Assembly: GCA_025965975.1 (NCBI GenBank)
Contig: JAOPVX010000162.1
Location: 1-47,592 of the forward strand
Source of the DNA: Mycobacterium sp.
Lineage (GTDB): Bacteria; Actinomycetota; Actinomycetes; Mycobacteriales; Mycobacteriaceae
Reading direction: 5' to 3'
Length of the DNA stretch: 47,592 nt
The notes beneath the pieces were generated by a model. It saw only the letters and a list, made by a program, of their open reading frames with translations. It was not told the DNA's origin and searched no databases. The translations under genes and the position numbers were made by a program. Below are positions 18,474 to 26,342 of this stretch, piece by piece (position 1 is the stretch's first letter; each line of letters starts with the position of its first letter).

Positions 18474-19210
18474 CGCATCGGTCCGGCGGACACGATGTCA
18501 TCGAGTCGTGACGCCAGCTCTTTCTGCTCGGCAAAGAACATTGAAAGCTGTTTCGGATCGGCATGATTGGCGAACGTGGAGCGGTCCCACCACGCTAGTT
18601 TGGTCTGGTAGCGGTGGTCCGGGTAGGGAGTCGCCGGAATTTTCGCCGCCAACAATCCACCCGACGAGAGCCAGCGTTTGAGCACATACGAAGCCGCCGT
18701 AGCCACGATGAACTGAATATCGAGCAGGTTCATCGCATGAAGGGGTGTGCGTGAGATGGCGCTCGTGAGTTGCCGGCTACGCTCGGGATCGTCGGTCACC
18801 CATGCCGTTTTCATTTCCACGACGCCGAACGGCAGTCGATCGGTGACCATTTTCCGCACGGCATCCATGCCGGGCTGTCCACTCCATTCAAGGAGTGCGT
18901 GGCATTCATCGGCGGACTGATACGGGCCCCTTGCACGCAGACCGCCGATGACTCTGCCTGCGTCGTCTACGCACGCTGCGAAAAGGATCGTGTCAGCACC
19001 GTTGCGGAGCGCATCCATGTCGAGCGCCCTTTCGACTCCGTGCTTTCGGTAGCTTTCAGATGCGCCGCGAACGTAGTCCATCCACAGATCCCGCTCGATT
19101 GCCGGCTGCGCGAATACGATGCTGCACTCGCTGTCGGGATCCCAACAGCTGGGACTCCTCTCCAGGCTGACAACGTTGCGGCCGGCGGCCTCAGTCTGGG
19201 GAACGGCCAT
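18470..19210 (-). CDS. GNAT-fold / autoinducer-synthase-like acyltransferase (putative)
   Basis: 246 residues from ATG 19210 (AAAGGGA six bases upstream); a longer opening to 19243 lacks a ribosome site. The centre has features of the GNAT/N-acyl amino acid synthase (FeeM, LuxI-like) fold: WMDYVRGASESYRKHGVERALD followed by a beta-strand pair TILFAACVDDAGRVIGGLRARGPY, the usual acceptor-side beta hairpin, and a C-terminal half with IPATPYPDHRYQTKLAWWDR. The family call is by fold pattern, not by a strict motif, so the acyl donor and acceptor are open. It heads an operon with moeY (4-bp ATGA overlap) and the c-di-GMP enzyme, which hints at a signal molecule being made and sensed together. Confidence 0.6.
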   Translation of the reverse strand: MAVPQTEAAGRNVVSLERSPSCWDPDSECSIVFAQPAIERDLWMDYVRGASESYRKHGVERALDMDALRNGADTILFAACVDDAGRVIGGLRARGPYQSADECHALLEWSGQPGMDAVRKMVTDRLPFGVVEMKTAWVTDDPERSRQLTSAISRTPLHAMNLLDIQFIVATAASYVLKRWLSSGGLLAAKIPATPYPDHRYQTKLAWWDRSTFANHADPKQLSMFFAEQKELASRLDDIVSAGPMR

Positions 19211-19457
19211 ACTTGTCCCTTTCTTCGGGCAGCCAACCACCAACGGCGTCGAGGCTGGCTGTCACGCTCAGTATCTCGCCACGGGTTACTCGGATTCCAG
19301 CTAGCAATACAATCTTTTCCTGCAAAGCGATGCCCGCCCCGAAATATCGCGCTGCGGACGTGGCCGTCGACGGCTTTGTGGCAATCGCGTGTCGGCGAAC
19401 TGTTACTGGTGATGATCCATTTGTCGACTTCTTGGCGAAGTTGGCAGTCAATGTCAT
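19191..19457 (-). CDS. putative 88-residue protein upstream of and overlapping the acyltransferase-like gene
   Basis: An open frame from ATG 19457 (TTG 19460 also possible) to TGA at 19191-19193, overlapping the next gene by 20 bp. The sequence is Ser/Thr-rich and basic in the first half (KKSTNGSSPVTVRRHAIATK), with a hydrophobic strand-like second half (EKIVLLAGIRVTRGEILSVT). No family is recognised. Third-base composition is less GC-rich than in the neighbours and no strong ribosome site precedes it, so it may be a chance frame. The overlap with a gene whose own ribosome site lies inside it is what makes it worth recording. Confidence 0.3.
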   Translation of the reverse strand: MTLTANFAKKSTNGSSPVTVRRHAIATKPSTATSAARYFGAGIALQEKIVLLAGIRVTRGEILSVTASLDAVGGWLPEERDKYGRSPD

Positions 19458-19660
19458 CAACTGGGTCGACGGCGGCGTAAGGATTCTGAGACCCTTTCGC
19501 TGTGCGTTGAATGAGCCAGTGCAATTCGGCTGTTTGCGGTGCCCGAGGGCGCTCTGGGCGGACAGCCTCCGTATTACAGCGAGGCCGCTTCATGTCTTCG
19601 GCCGTCGTTGGCGATCGACCCGATCGACCCGTGGTGACCAGGCCATGACCGGCGCAGAAT
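19458..19660. other. divergent promoter region between the moeY operon and purU
   Basis: The roughly 450 bp between the acyltransferase start (19210) and purU (19661) holds at most the 88-codon frame at 19191-19457; this remaining part has no gene I can support. GATCGACCCGATCGACCC at 19614-19631 is a 9-bp direct repeat just before purU; otherwise nothing stands out. Confidence 0.4.
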
Positions 19661-20605
19661 GTGCAGATTTTGCGACCCGAGGCAGCCCGGGGTGACACCC
19701 TGAAGCAGGTGGAGGAGGAGTACCCGAGCGCAGGTCGCGCGGGGTCGCGGGGCAAAGATGTGGGTCGGCTCCTGCTGCGTTGTGCCGATCGACCGGGACT
19801 GGTGGCCGCGGTAAGTGCGTTTCTCGCAGGCGCGGGCGCCAACATCGTGTCGCTGGATCAGCACTCCACCGAGCAGTCCTCCGGCACGTTCATGCAGCGG
19901 ACCATATTCAACTTGCCCGGGCTGACGGCCGCGCGCGACGCTCTCGAACGAGATTTCCGTGAGCAGGTGGCCTCGCGGTTCGATATGGATTTCCGGCTGA
20001 CCGAGGCGGCGAAACCGAAACGCATCGCAATCATGGCGTCCAAGGAAGACCACTGCCTGCTCGATCTGTTGTGGCGCAATCGTCGCGGTGAGCTCGACAT
20101 GTCGGTGGTGATGGTGATTTCCAACCATCCCGATCTCGCCGATCAGGTACGCCCTTTTTCTGTGCCATTCCTGCATGTGCCGGCGACCAAGGATATTCGG
20201 GTGGACGCAGAGCGGCGCCAACTCGACTTGTTGCGCGGAAACGTGGACCTGGTGGTGTTGGCCCGCTACATGCAGATCCTCACGCCGCGATTCCTCGCCG
20301 AAGTGGACTGTCCGCTAATCAACATTCATCATTCGTTTCTGCCCGCCTTCATCGGCGCGGCGCCGTATCGGAGGGCAAAGGAACGCGGCGTCAAACTCGT
20401 CGGCGCGACAGCCCATTACGTGACCGAGGACCTCGACGACGGCCCGATCATCGAACAGGACGTGGTGCGGGTGGACCACCGCCACGGCGTCGACGATCTG
20501 GTGCGTCTCGGTGCCGACGTTGAGCGCCTTGTGCTATCGCGGGCGGTGCTGTGGCACTGTGAGGACCGCATCATCCGATATGGCAACCAGACGGTCGTCT
20601 TCTAG
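19661..20605 (+). CDS. purU: formyltetrahydrofolate deformylase
   Basis: Up to 314 residues. An N-terminal ACT domain (GRLLLRCADRPGLVAAVSAFLAGAGANIVSLDQHST, from about residue 35) precedes a formyltransferase-fold catalytic domain from about 120 (IAIMASKEDHCLLDLLWRNRRGEL) with the catalytic Asn/His in LINIHHSFLPAF and the Asp in DLDDGPIIEQD. PurU hydrolyses 10-formyl-THF to formate and THF, balancing the one-carbon pool. It matches M. tuberculosis Rv2964 nearly throughout. The start is uncertain: the GTG at 19661 has no good ribosome site and a GTG at 19709 is equally likely. The MaoC gene follows after 22 bp. Confidence 0.95.
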   Translation: MQILRPEAARGDTLKQVEEEYPSAGRAGSRGKDVGRLLLRCADRPGLVAAVSAFLAGAGANIVSLDQHSTEQSSGTFMQRTIFNLPGLTAARDALERDFREQVASRFDMDFRLTEAAKPKRIAIMASKEDHCLLDLLWRNRRGELDMSVVMVISNHPDLADQVRPFSVPFLHVPATKDIRVDAERRQLDLLRGNVDLVVLARYMQILTPRFLAEVDCPLINIHHSFLPAFIGAAPYRRAKERGVKLVGATAHYVTEDLDDGPIIEQDVVRVDHRHGVDDLVRLGADVERLVLSRAVLWHCEDRIIRYGNQTVVF

Positions 20606-20627
20606 AGCAGACAAGAGGAGAGAACTG

Positions 20628-21080
20628 GTGAAGAAGTTCAGCGGGCTGGACGAGTTCGTCGCGGCGCAGGGCGCGGAGCTGGGTCCCACTGATTGGCTGG
20701 AGATCACACAGGAGCGCGTCAACTTGTTCGCCGACGCCACCGATGACCACCAGTGGATCCACGTCGACCCGGAACGGGCGGCGAGTGGCCCGTTCGGCGG
20801 GACGATCGCACACGGCCTGCTCACGCTGTCGTTGCTCCCGCACTTCACGCAGCAGATGTACACCGTCGAGAACATCGCAATGGCGATCAACTACGGCTAC
20901 AACAAGGTGCGCTTCATCACCCCGGTTAAGGTTGGCGCCAAGATTCGGGCGCGCGCCGAGATCGCCAAGGTCGATCAACTCGATGGCGCCGTGCAGGCGA
21001 CGTTGACGACCACCGTCGAGATCGAGGGTTCCGACAAACCCGCGGCCGTGGCGGAGTCGATCGTCCGCTTCATCGGCTGA
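20628..21080 (+). CDS. MaoC-like (R)-specific enoyl-CoA/ACP hydratase (Rv0130-like)
   Basis: 150 residues from GTG 20628, with AGAGGAG upstream; the longer frame back into purU is not protein-like. Single hot-dog domain with the hydratase-2 signature FADATDDHQWIHVDPERA, holding the catalytic Asp and His, then FGGTIAHGLLTLSLLP. Length and sequence parallel M. tuberculosis Rv0130 (HtdZ, 151 residues). It hydrates trans-2-enoyl thioesters to (R)-3-hydroxyacyl thioesters. It is on the same strand as purU but converges with the minus-strand SDR gene (stops 3 bp apart). Confidence 0.92.
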   Translation: MKKFSGLDEFVAAQGAELGPTDWLEITQERVNLFADATDDHQWIHVDPERAASGPFGGTIAHGLLTLSLLPHFTQQMYTVENIAMAINYGYNKVRFITPVKVGAKIRARAEIAKVDQLDGAVQATLTTTVEIEGSDKPAAVAESIVRFIG

Positions 21081-21083
21081 CGC

Positions 21084-21905
21084 TCAGTATTGCGTCATAC
21101 CCTGATCGATTGAGATCGCGGCTGCCGTAACGTTTTTCGACTCATCGCTGGCCAGCCAGCACACGGCGTCGGCGATGTCCTCTGGCTCGGCTGCCCAGGT
21201 GGGAAGGAAAGGCGTGATCATCTGCGCCAGCTGCGGGTAGGTTTCGATCGCGCGGCCTAAGGCACCGATCATGTCGCCACTTCCCATGGGAGTGTTGACC
21301 GCTCCCGGGTGAACACTGTTGACGCGGATCGAGTGCTTGCCCAGTTCGGCAGCGAAGGCCCGCGCCATCCCGGTGACCGCATGCTTGCTGGCGGTGTAGT
21401 GCACCATGAACGGTTGCATCTTGATGCCCGCTGCGGAGCTGATCAGAACGATGGATCCGCCGCGGCCGCCGTCGATGATCTTCTGCGCTCCCGCCATGAC
21501 GGTGTTCCATGTGCCGGTGACGTTGACGTCGATGACGTCGCGAAAGTCTTCGGGAGAGATGGCATCCCAGACCTGGGGAGCGGAGACACCGGCGTTGGCG
21601 ACGATGATGTCGAGCCGACCCAGCGCTTCGACGCCGCCGTCGACGGCCTCGCGGAGCCCATCGCCGTCGCGGATGTCGACGACGGAGGCGAGGATCTTTT
21701 GGCCGGTAGCCTCGACCAAGTTCACGGTCTCGGCGAGATCATCGGGAGTAGCGGGATCGTAAGGGACGCAGGGCGGAAGCTTGCCTGCCACGTCGATGGC
21801 GATGATGTCGGCGCCCTCATTGGCCATCCGCACCGCATGCGCACGGCCCTGGCCTCGTGCCGCCCCGGTGATGAAAGCCACCCTGCCTGCGAGCCGTCGG
21901 CTCAT
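21084..21905 (-). CDS. mycofactocin-coupled SDR family oxidoreductase
   Basis: 273 residues of classical SDR. Glycine loop GAARGQGRAHAV at 14-25 with a tightly bound-cofactor style insert (GKLPPCVPYDPATPDDLAETV), NAG at 104-106, Ser156/157, Tyr170 and Lys174. The GAARGQGR loop, the insertion before VDIRD and the ending DQGMTQY are characteristic of the mycofactocin-dependent SDR group, which holds NAD(H) non-exchangeably and passes electrons to mycofactocin. Its ATG overlaps the stop of the FadE gene upstream (ATGA), so the pair is co-translated. Likely role: oxidising an alcohol produced from, or feeding, the acyl-CoA pathway. Confidence 0.9.
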   Translation of the reverse strand: MSRRLAGRVAFITGAARGQGRAHAVRMANEGADIIAIDVAGKLPPCVPYDPATPDDLAETVNLVEATGQKILASVVDIRDGDGLREAVDGGVEALGRLDIIVANAGVSAPQVWDAISPEDFRDVIDVNVTGTWNTVMAGAQKIIDGGRGGSIVLISSAAGIKMQPFMVHYTASKHAVTGMARAFAAELGKHSIRVNSVHPGAVNTPMGSGDMIGALGRAIETYPQLAQMITPFLPTWAAEPEDIADAVCWLASDESKNVTAAAISIDQGMTQY

Positions 21906-23083
21906 TTGTGCTCCTTTTGGGCCGCCTTGACCAGGTTGGATCCGATGATGAGTCGCTGGATCTCGCTGGTGCCCTCGTACAACCGCAGCAGCCGAACGTC
22001 GCGGTAGATCCGCTCGACGGGCACCTCGCGCATGTAGCCGCTGCCGCCGTGAACCTGCACGGCGAGATCGGCCACCTTGCCCGCCATTTCGGTGCAGTAC
22101 AGCTTGGCCGCCGACGGCGCGATCCTGCGGTCCTCGCCGCTCACCCAGAGCCGGGCGGTGTCGCGGACGAGCGCCCGCCCTGCGAGCACGCCGGTCTGCT
22201 GGTCGGCGATCATCGCTTGCACCAGTTGGAAATTCCCGATCGGGGTGCCGCCCTGCGTCGCGGTGGCGGCGTAGGCGACGGATTCGTCGAGGGCGCGCTG
22301 CGCGATTCCGACGGCCAGCGCGGCGATGTGCACCCGGCCGCGCGCCAGCGAGACCATCGCGGCGCGGTATCCGACGTCCTCGGTACCGCCGATCAGGGCG
22401 CCGTCGGGGACACGGACATCGGTGAAACTGACGTCAGCGGTCCACGCGCCCTCCTGGCCCATCTTTGCGTCCTTGACACCGACCTCGACGCCTGCGGTGT
22501 CGGCGGGCACCAGGAAGACCGCGATACCAGCGCCATTCTCATCGGCGGGCCGGGTTCTGGCGAAGACGATGAACAGATCGGCAAGGGGAGCGTTGGTGAT
22601 GAAGCGCTTCTGGCCGTTGATGATCCAAGCCGCGCCTTCTCGGGAGCCGTCGCGAACGGCCTTCGTGCGCAGTCCGGACGGATTGGATCCCGCGCCCGGC
22701 TCCGTCAGCGCGAAGGACGCGACCACGTCGCCGGTCGCCATCGGCTCCAGCCAGCGTGCCTTCTGCTCGTCGGTGCCGAAGCCGACGAGAACCTGTCCGG
22801 CGATGCCGTTGTTGGTGCCGAACATCGACCGCAGTGCCAGCGACGTGTAACCCAACTCCATCGCCAGCTCGACATCTTGGGCGAGGTTCAGCCCGAGGCC
22901 GCCCCACTCCTGTGGGATCGCGTAGCCGAACAGTCCCATCTTCTCGGCCTGCTCGCGCAGATCGTCAGGCACCCGGTCCTCGGCCAGAATCTCCTGCTCA
23001 CGAGGGACCACCGCGGTCCGAACGAAGTGACGTGTCTGGGCCAGGATCTCCTGGAAGTCGTCGTCGCTGACGTCGGTGGTCAT
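21902..23083 (-). CDS. acyl-CoA dehydrogenase
   Basis: 393 residues from ATG 23083 with AGAGGAG upstream; the frame is open to 23971 but only noise lies before 23083. Complete MCAD-type enzyme: GLFGYAIPQEWGGLGL, ASFALTEPGAGSNPSGLRT, GQKRFITNAPLADLFIVFA, AVQVHGGSGYMREVPVERIYRDVR and catalytic Glu370 in LYEGTSEIQRLI. FAD enzyme that makes trans-2-enoyl-CoA and hands electrons to ETF. It is first in a minus operon with the mycofactocin-type SDR and divergent from the SDR-thiolase-FadE-GntR operon, sharing the palindrome at 23123-23141. Confidence 0.93.
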   Translation of the reverse strand: MTTDVSDDDFQEILAQTRHFVRTAVVPREQEILAEDRVPDDLREQAEKMGLFGYAIPQEWGGLGLNLAQDVELAMELGYTSLALRSMFGTNNGIAGQVLVGFGTDEQKARWLEPMATGDVVASFALTEPGAGSNPSGLRTKAVRDGSREGAAWIINGQKRFITNAPLADLFIVFARTRPADENGAGIAVFLVPADTAGVEVGVKDAKMGQEGAWTADVSFTDVRVPDGALIGGTEDVGYRAAMVSLARGRVHIAALAVGIAQRALDESVAYAATATQGGTPIGNFQLVQAMIADQQTGVLAGRALVRDTARLWVSGEDRRIAPSAAKLYCTEMAGKVADLAVQVHGGSGYMREVPVERIYRDVRLLRLYEGTSEIQRLIIGSNLVKAAQKEHK

Positions 23084-23122
23084 CGCGCTCCTCTGCGGCG
23101 AGTGGGCCATAGGGCTCGAGAA

Positions 23123-23141
23123 ATCATATATGAAATATGAT
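23123..23141. promoter_or_regulatory. 19-bp palindromic operator in divergent promoter
   Basis: ATCATAT (23123-23129), five-base spacer, ATATGAT (23135-23141): a perfect 7-bp inverted repeat in AT-rich DNA within a GC-rich genome, 40 bp from one start codon (23083) and 54 bp from the other (23195). The best candidate ligand is the GntR regulator at 26343-27011, the last gene of the rightward operon. Confidence 0.7.
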
Positions 23142-23194
23142 GTTGGATTGACTGGGCCCTGATTGGGGTCTGACCAGCGAAGAGGGGTGATCAG

Positions 23195-23935
23195 GTGTCG
23201 TTGTTGACCGGCCAGACGGCCGTCGTCACGGGCGGTGCGCAGGGCCTGGGGTTCGCCATTGCGGAGCGGTTCATCGCCGAGGGCGCCCGCGTGGTGTTGG
23301 GCGACCTGGATCTCGGCGCCACCGAAGCGGCCGCCAAGCAACTCGGCGGTCAGGACGTCGCGCTCGCGGTGCGCTGCGACGTAACTCAGGCCGACGAAGT
23401 CGATGCGCTGGTGGCCGCGGCCGTCGAGCGGTTCGGTCGCCTGGACGTCATGGTCAACAACGCCGGGATCACCCGCGACGCGACGATTCGCAAGATGACC
23501 GAGGAGCAGTTCGATCAGGTCATCGCTGTGCACTTGAAGGGCACGTGGAACGGCACCAAGGCGGCCGCGGCGATCATGCGCGAGAACAAACGCGGCGTCA
23601 TCGTGAACATGTCGTCGATCTCGGGCAAGGTCGGCCTGGTCGGGCAGACGAACTACTCGGCAGCCAAGGCAGGCATCGTCGGCATGACGAAGGCCGCCGC
23701 CAAGGAACTCGCCCACCTCGGCGTGCGGGTCAACGCGATCCAACCGGGACTGATCAGGTCCGCGATGACCGAAGCTATGCCACAACACATTTGGGACCAG
23801 AAGCTGGCAGAGGTGCCGATGGGCCGAGCCGGAGAGCCATCTGAGGTGGCGAACGTGGCGCTGTTCCTTGCGTCCGATCTGTCGTCTTACATGACCGGAA
23901 CCGTCCTCGAGGTCACCGGCGGGAGGCACATATAA
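23195..23935 (+). CDS. SDR family oxidoreductase, FabG / 3-hydroxyacyl-CoA dehydrogenase-like
   Basis: 246 residues from GTG 23195 (GAGGGG upstream). Classical [11 protein letters not shown] at 12-19, NNAG at 88-91, Ser140/141, Tyr154 and Lys158 ([11 protein letters not shown]), and the FabG-like ending [14 protein letters not shown]. Asp37 and Asp39 after the second strand (LGDLDL) suggest NAD rather than NADP. In this operon with a thiolase and FadE it most probably oxidises the (S)- or (R)-3-hydroxyacyl-CoA intermediate. Its TAA overlaps the thiolase ATG (TAATG). Confidence 0.9.
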   Translation: MSLLTGQTAVVTGGAQGLGFAIAERFIAEGARVVLGDLDLGATEAAAKQLGGQDVALAVRCDVTQADEVDALVAAAVERFGRLDVMVNNAGITRDATIRKMTEEQFDQVIAVHLKGTWNGTKAAAAIMRENKRGVIVNMSSISGKVGLVGQTNYSAAKAGIVGMTKAAAKELAHLGVRVNAIQPGLIRSAMTEAMPQHIWDQKLAEVPMGRAGEPSEVANVALFLASDLSSYMTGTVLEVTGGRHI

Positions 23936-25149
23936 TGGGTGATGCTGTGATCTGTGAGCCGGTTCGGACACCGATCGGCCGGTACGGCGGGATGTTCAAG
24001 TCGCTGACCGCCGTCGATCTCGGGGTCGCCGCCCTGAAGGGTCTGTTGCAGCGAACCGGAATCGAGCCCGGTGCAGTGCAAGACGTCATCCTCGGCCACT
24101 GCTATCCCAGCAGCGAAGCACCCGCGATCGGACGCGTGGTGGCGTTGGACGCGGGGCTGCCGGTGACGGTCCCCGGCATGCAGGTCGACCGTCGTTGCGG
24201 GTCGGGCCTGCAGGCCGTCATCCAGGCCTGCTTGCAAGTTGCCAACGGCGACAACGACGTTGTGGTCGCCGGCGGGGCCGAGAGCATGAGCAATGTCACG
24301 TTCTACTCGACGGACATGCGGTGGGGACCCCCTCGCGACGGCGTGAAGCTCCACGACGCGCTTTCGCGCGGCCGCACCACCGCGGGCGGCCGTCACTATC
24401 CGGTGCCGGGCGGCATGCTGGAGACGGCGGAAAACCTGCGCCGGCAGTACGGAATCCCGCGCCAGGAGCAGGACGAACTCACGGTGACCTCCCATCAACG
24501 GGCGGTGGCCGCCGCCAAGGACGGGATCCTCGCGGAGGAGATCATCCCGGTTGCGGTGCGCACCCGCCACGGCGAGGAACTGATCGACACCGACGAGCAC
24601 CCGCGTGCCGACACGTCGGTCGAAACGTTGAGCAAGCTGAAACCCGTTCTGCTGGCCCATGATCCGGACGCGACCGTCACCGCAGGTAATTCCAGCGGCC
24701 AGAACGACGCCGCCTCGATGTGCGTGGTGACCACCGCGGAGAAGGCTGACGAGCTCGGGCTGACCCCATTGGTCCGGCTGGTCTCGTGGGGGTCGGCCGG
24801 TGTGGCACCCAGCATGATGGGGATCGGGCCGGTACCGGCAACGGAAGTGGCGCTCGGCAAGGCGGGGCTGACGCTGTCCGGCATCGACCTGATCGAACTC
24901 AACGAGGCCTTCGCCGCGCAGGCTCTTGCGGTGATGCGGGAGTGGAGGTTCACAGCGGCCGATCACGATCGGACGAATGTGCACGGTTCGGGGATCTCGC
25001 TTGGTCACCCTGTTGGTGCCACCGGCGGCAGGATGCTTGCCTCGCTGGCGCGCGAGCTGAACCGGCGAGGCGCCCGCTACGGCCTTGAGACCATGTGTAT
25101 CGGCGGGGGGCAGGGCCTGGCCGCTGTGTTCGAAAGGGTCGGCGCATGA
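23935..25149 (+). CDS. thiolase (acetyl-CoA C-acyltransferase)
   Basis: 404 residues. All three catalytic elements are present: nucleophile Cys88 (DRRCGSGLQAV), His358 (SLGHPVGATGGR) and Cys388 (MCIGGGQG). NEAFAAQ is also intact. It cleaves 3-oxoacyl-CoA to acetyl- (or propionyl-) CoA plus the shortened acyl-CoA. Overlaps the SDR at its start and the FadE at its end, so translation is chained through the operon. Confidence 0.94.
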   Translation: MGDAVICEPVRTPIGRYGGMFKSLTAVDLGVAALKGLLQRTGIEPGAVQDVILGHCYPSSEAPAIGRVVALDAGLPVTVPGMQVDRRCGSGLQAVIQACLQVANGDNDVVVAGGAESMSNVTFYSTDMRWGPPRDGVKLHDALSRGRTTAGGRHYPVPGGMLETAENLRRQYGIPRQEQDELTVTSHQRAVAAAKDGILAEEIIPVAVRTRHGEELIDTDEHPRADTSVETLSKLKPVLLAHDPDATVTAGNSSGQNDAASMCVVTTAEKADELGLTPLVRLVSWGSAGVAPSMMGIGPVPATEVALGKAGLTLSGIDLIELNEAFAAQALAVMREWRFTAADHDRTNVHGSGISLGHPVGATGGRMLASLARELNRRGARYGLETMCIGGGQGLAAVFERVGA

Positions 25150-26339
25150 CCAGGCTCGCCCAAACGCTGGGCCTTACCGAGTTTCAGACCGAAATCGTCG
25201 CTACGGTACGTCAATTCGTCGACAAAGAGGTCATCCCGACCGCGCAGGAGCTCGAGCACACCGACACCTACCCGCAGGCAATCGTCGATGCGATGAAAGA
25301 GATGGGCCTGTTCGGGCTGATGATCCCCGAGGAGTACGGCGGTCTCGGGGAGTCCCTGCTCACGTATGCGTTGTGCGTCGAAGAACTCGCTCGCGGGTGG
25401 ATGAGCGTGTCGGGCGTGATCAACACTCACTTCATCGTCGCCTACATGATTCGCCAGCACGGCACCGATCGTTCCAAGCGGCAGTACCTGCCGCGGATGG
25501 CGACCGGTGAGACGCGCGGCGCATTTTCCATGTCCGAGCCTGAGCTGGGCTCCGATGTCGCTGCGATCCGCACGCGGGCCAAGCGCAACGCCGATGGTAC
25601 TTACACCATCGACGGCCAGAAGATGTGGCTGACCAACGGCGGCAGCTCGACATTGGTTGCGGCGCTGGTGCGCACCGACGAGGGCGCCGACAGGCCGCAC
25701 CGCAACCTGACCGCGTTCCTGATTGAAAAGCCCACCGGCTTCGGTGAAGTTGCGCCGGGGCTGATCATCCCTGGCAAGATCGACAAGCTGGGCTACAAGG
25801 GCATTGATACCACCGAGCTGATCTTCGACGGTTATGTCGCCAGCGCCGACGACATTCTCGGTGAGGCGCCCGGCCAGGGCTTCTTCCAGATGATGGACGG
25901 CATAGAGGTTGGCCGGGTCAACGTCGCGGCCAGGGCGTGCGGCGTCGGTATCCGCGCCTTCGAACTGGCCGTGCGGTATGCGCAGCAGCGCCATACGTTC
26001 GGCAAGCCGATCGCCGATCATCAGGCGATCGCCTTCCAATTGGCGGAGATGGCAACGAAAATCGAGGCGGCGCATCTGATGATGGTCAACGCCGCGCGGC
26101 TGAAGGACTCCGGCGAACGCAACGACGTCGCGGCCGGGATGGCCAAGTACCTGGCAAGTGAGTTCTGCTCGGAAGTGACCCAACAGAGCTTCCGGATCCA
26201 CGGCGGATACGGCTACTCCAAGGAATACGAGATCGAGCGCCTGATGCGTGACGCCCCGTTCCTGCTCATCGGCGAGGGCACCAGCGAGATCCAGAAGAAC
26301 ATCATCAGCAAGCGACTGCTCGCCGACTATCGGATCTGA
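25146..26339 (+). CDS. acyl-CoA dehydrogenase
   Basis: 397 residues; ATG 25146 overlaps the thiolase TGA. Full-length enzyme: MGLFGLMIPEEYGGLGES, GAFSMSEPELGSDVAAIRT, GQKMWLTNGGSSTLVAALVRT, RHTFGKPIADHQAIAFQLAEM, RIHGGYGYSKEYEIERLMRD and catalytic Glu377 in IGEGTSEIQKNI. Second complete FadE of this locus, probably with different chain specificity from the divergent one. The GntR gene starts 3 bp after its stop. Confidence 0.93.
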   Translation: MTRLAQTLGLTEFQTEIVATVRQFVDKEVIPTAQELEHTDTYPQAIVDAMKEMGLFGLMIPEEYGGLGESLLTYALCVEELARGWMSVSGVINTHFIVAYMIRQHGTDRSKRQYLPRMATGETRGAFSMSEPELGSDVAAIRTRAKRNADGTYTIDGQKMWLTNGGSSTLVAALVRTDEGADRPHRNLTAFLIEKPTGFGEVAPGLIIPGKIDKLGYKGIDTTELIFDGYVASADDILGEAPGQGFFQMMDGIEVGRVNVAARACGVGIRAFELAVRYAQQRHTFGKPIADHQAIAFQLAEMATKIEAAHLMMVNAARLKDSGERNDVAAGMAKYLASEFCSEVTQQSFRIHGGYGYSKEYEIERLMRDAPFLLIGEGTSEIQKNIISKRLLADYRI

Positions 26340-26342
26340 CCC

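Noticed and set aside
17175-18566. 463-codon plus-strand frame opposite moeY
   Set aside because: Antisense shadow with low-complexity composition; MoeY reads through the same DNA with clear E1 and nitroreductase motifs.
20511-20627. N-terminal extension of the MaoC gene into purU
   Set aside because: Residues lack hot-dog features and the GTG at 20628 has a good ribosome site and matches the 150-residue family length.
23084-23971. Long upstream extension of the 21902 FadE frame
   Set aside because: It runs antisense through the SDR gene; ATG 23083 has AGAGGAG and gives the normal FadE length.
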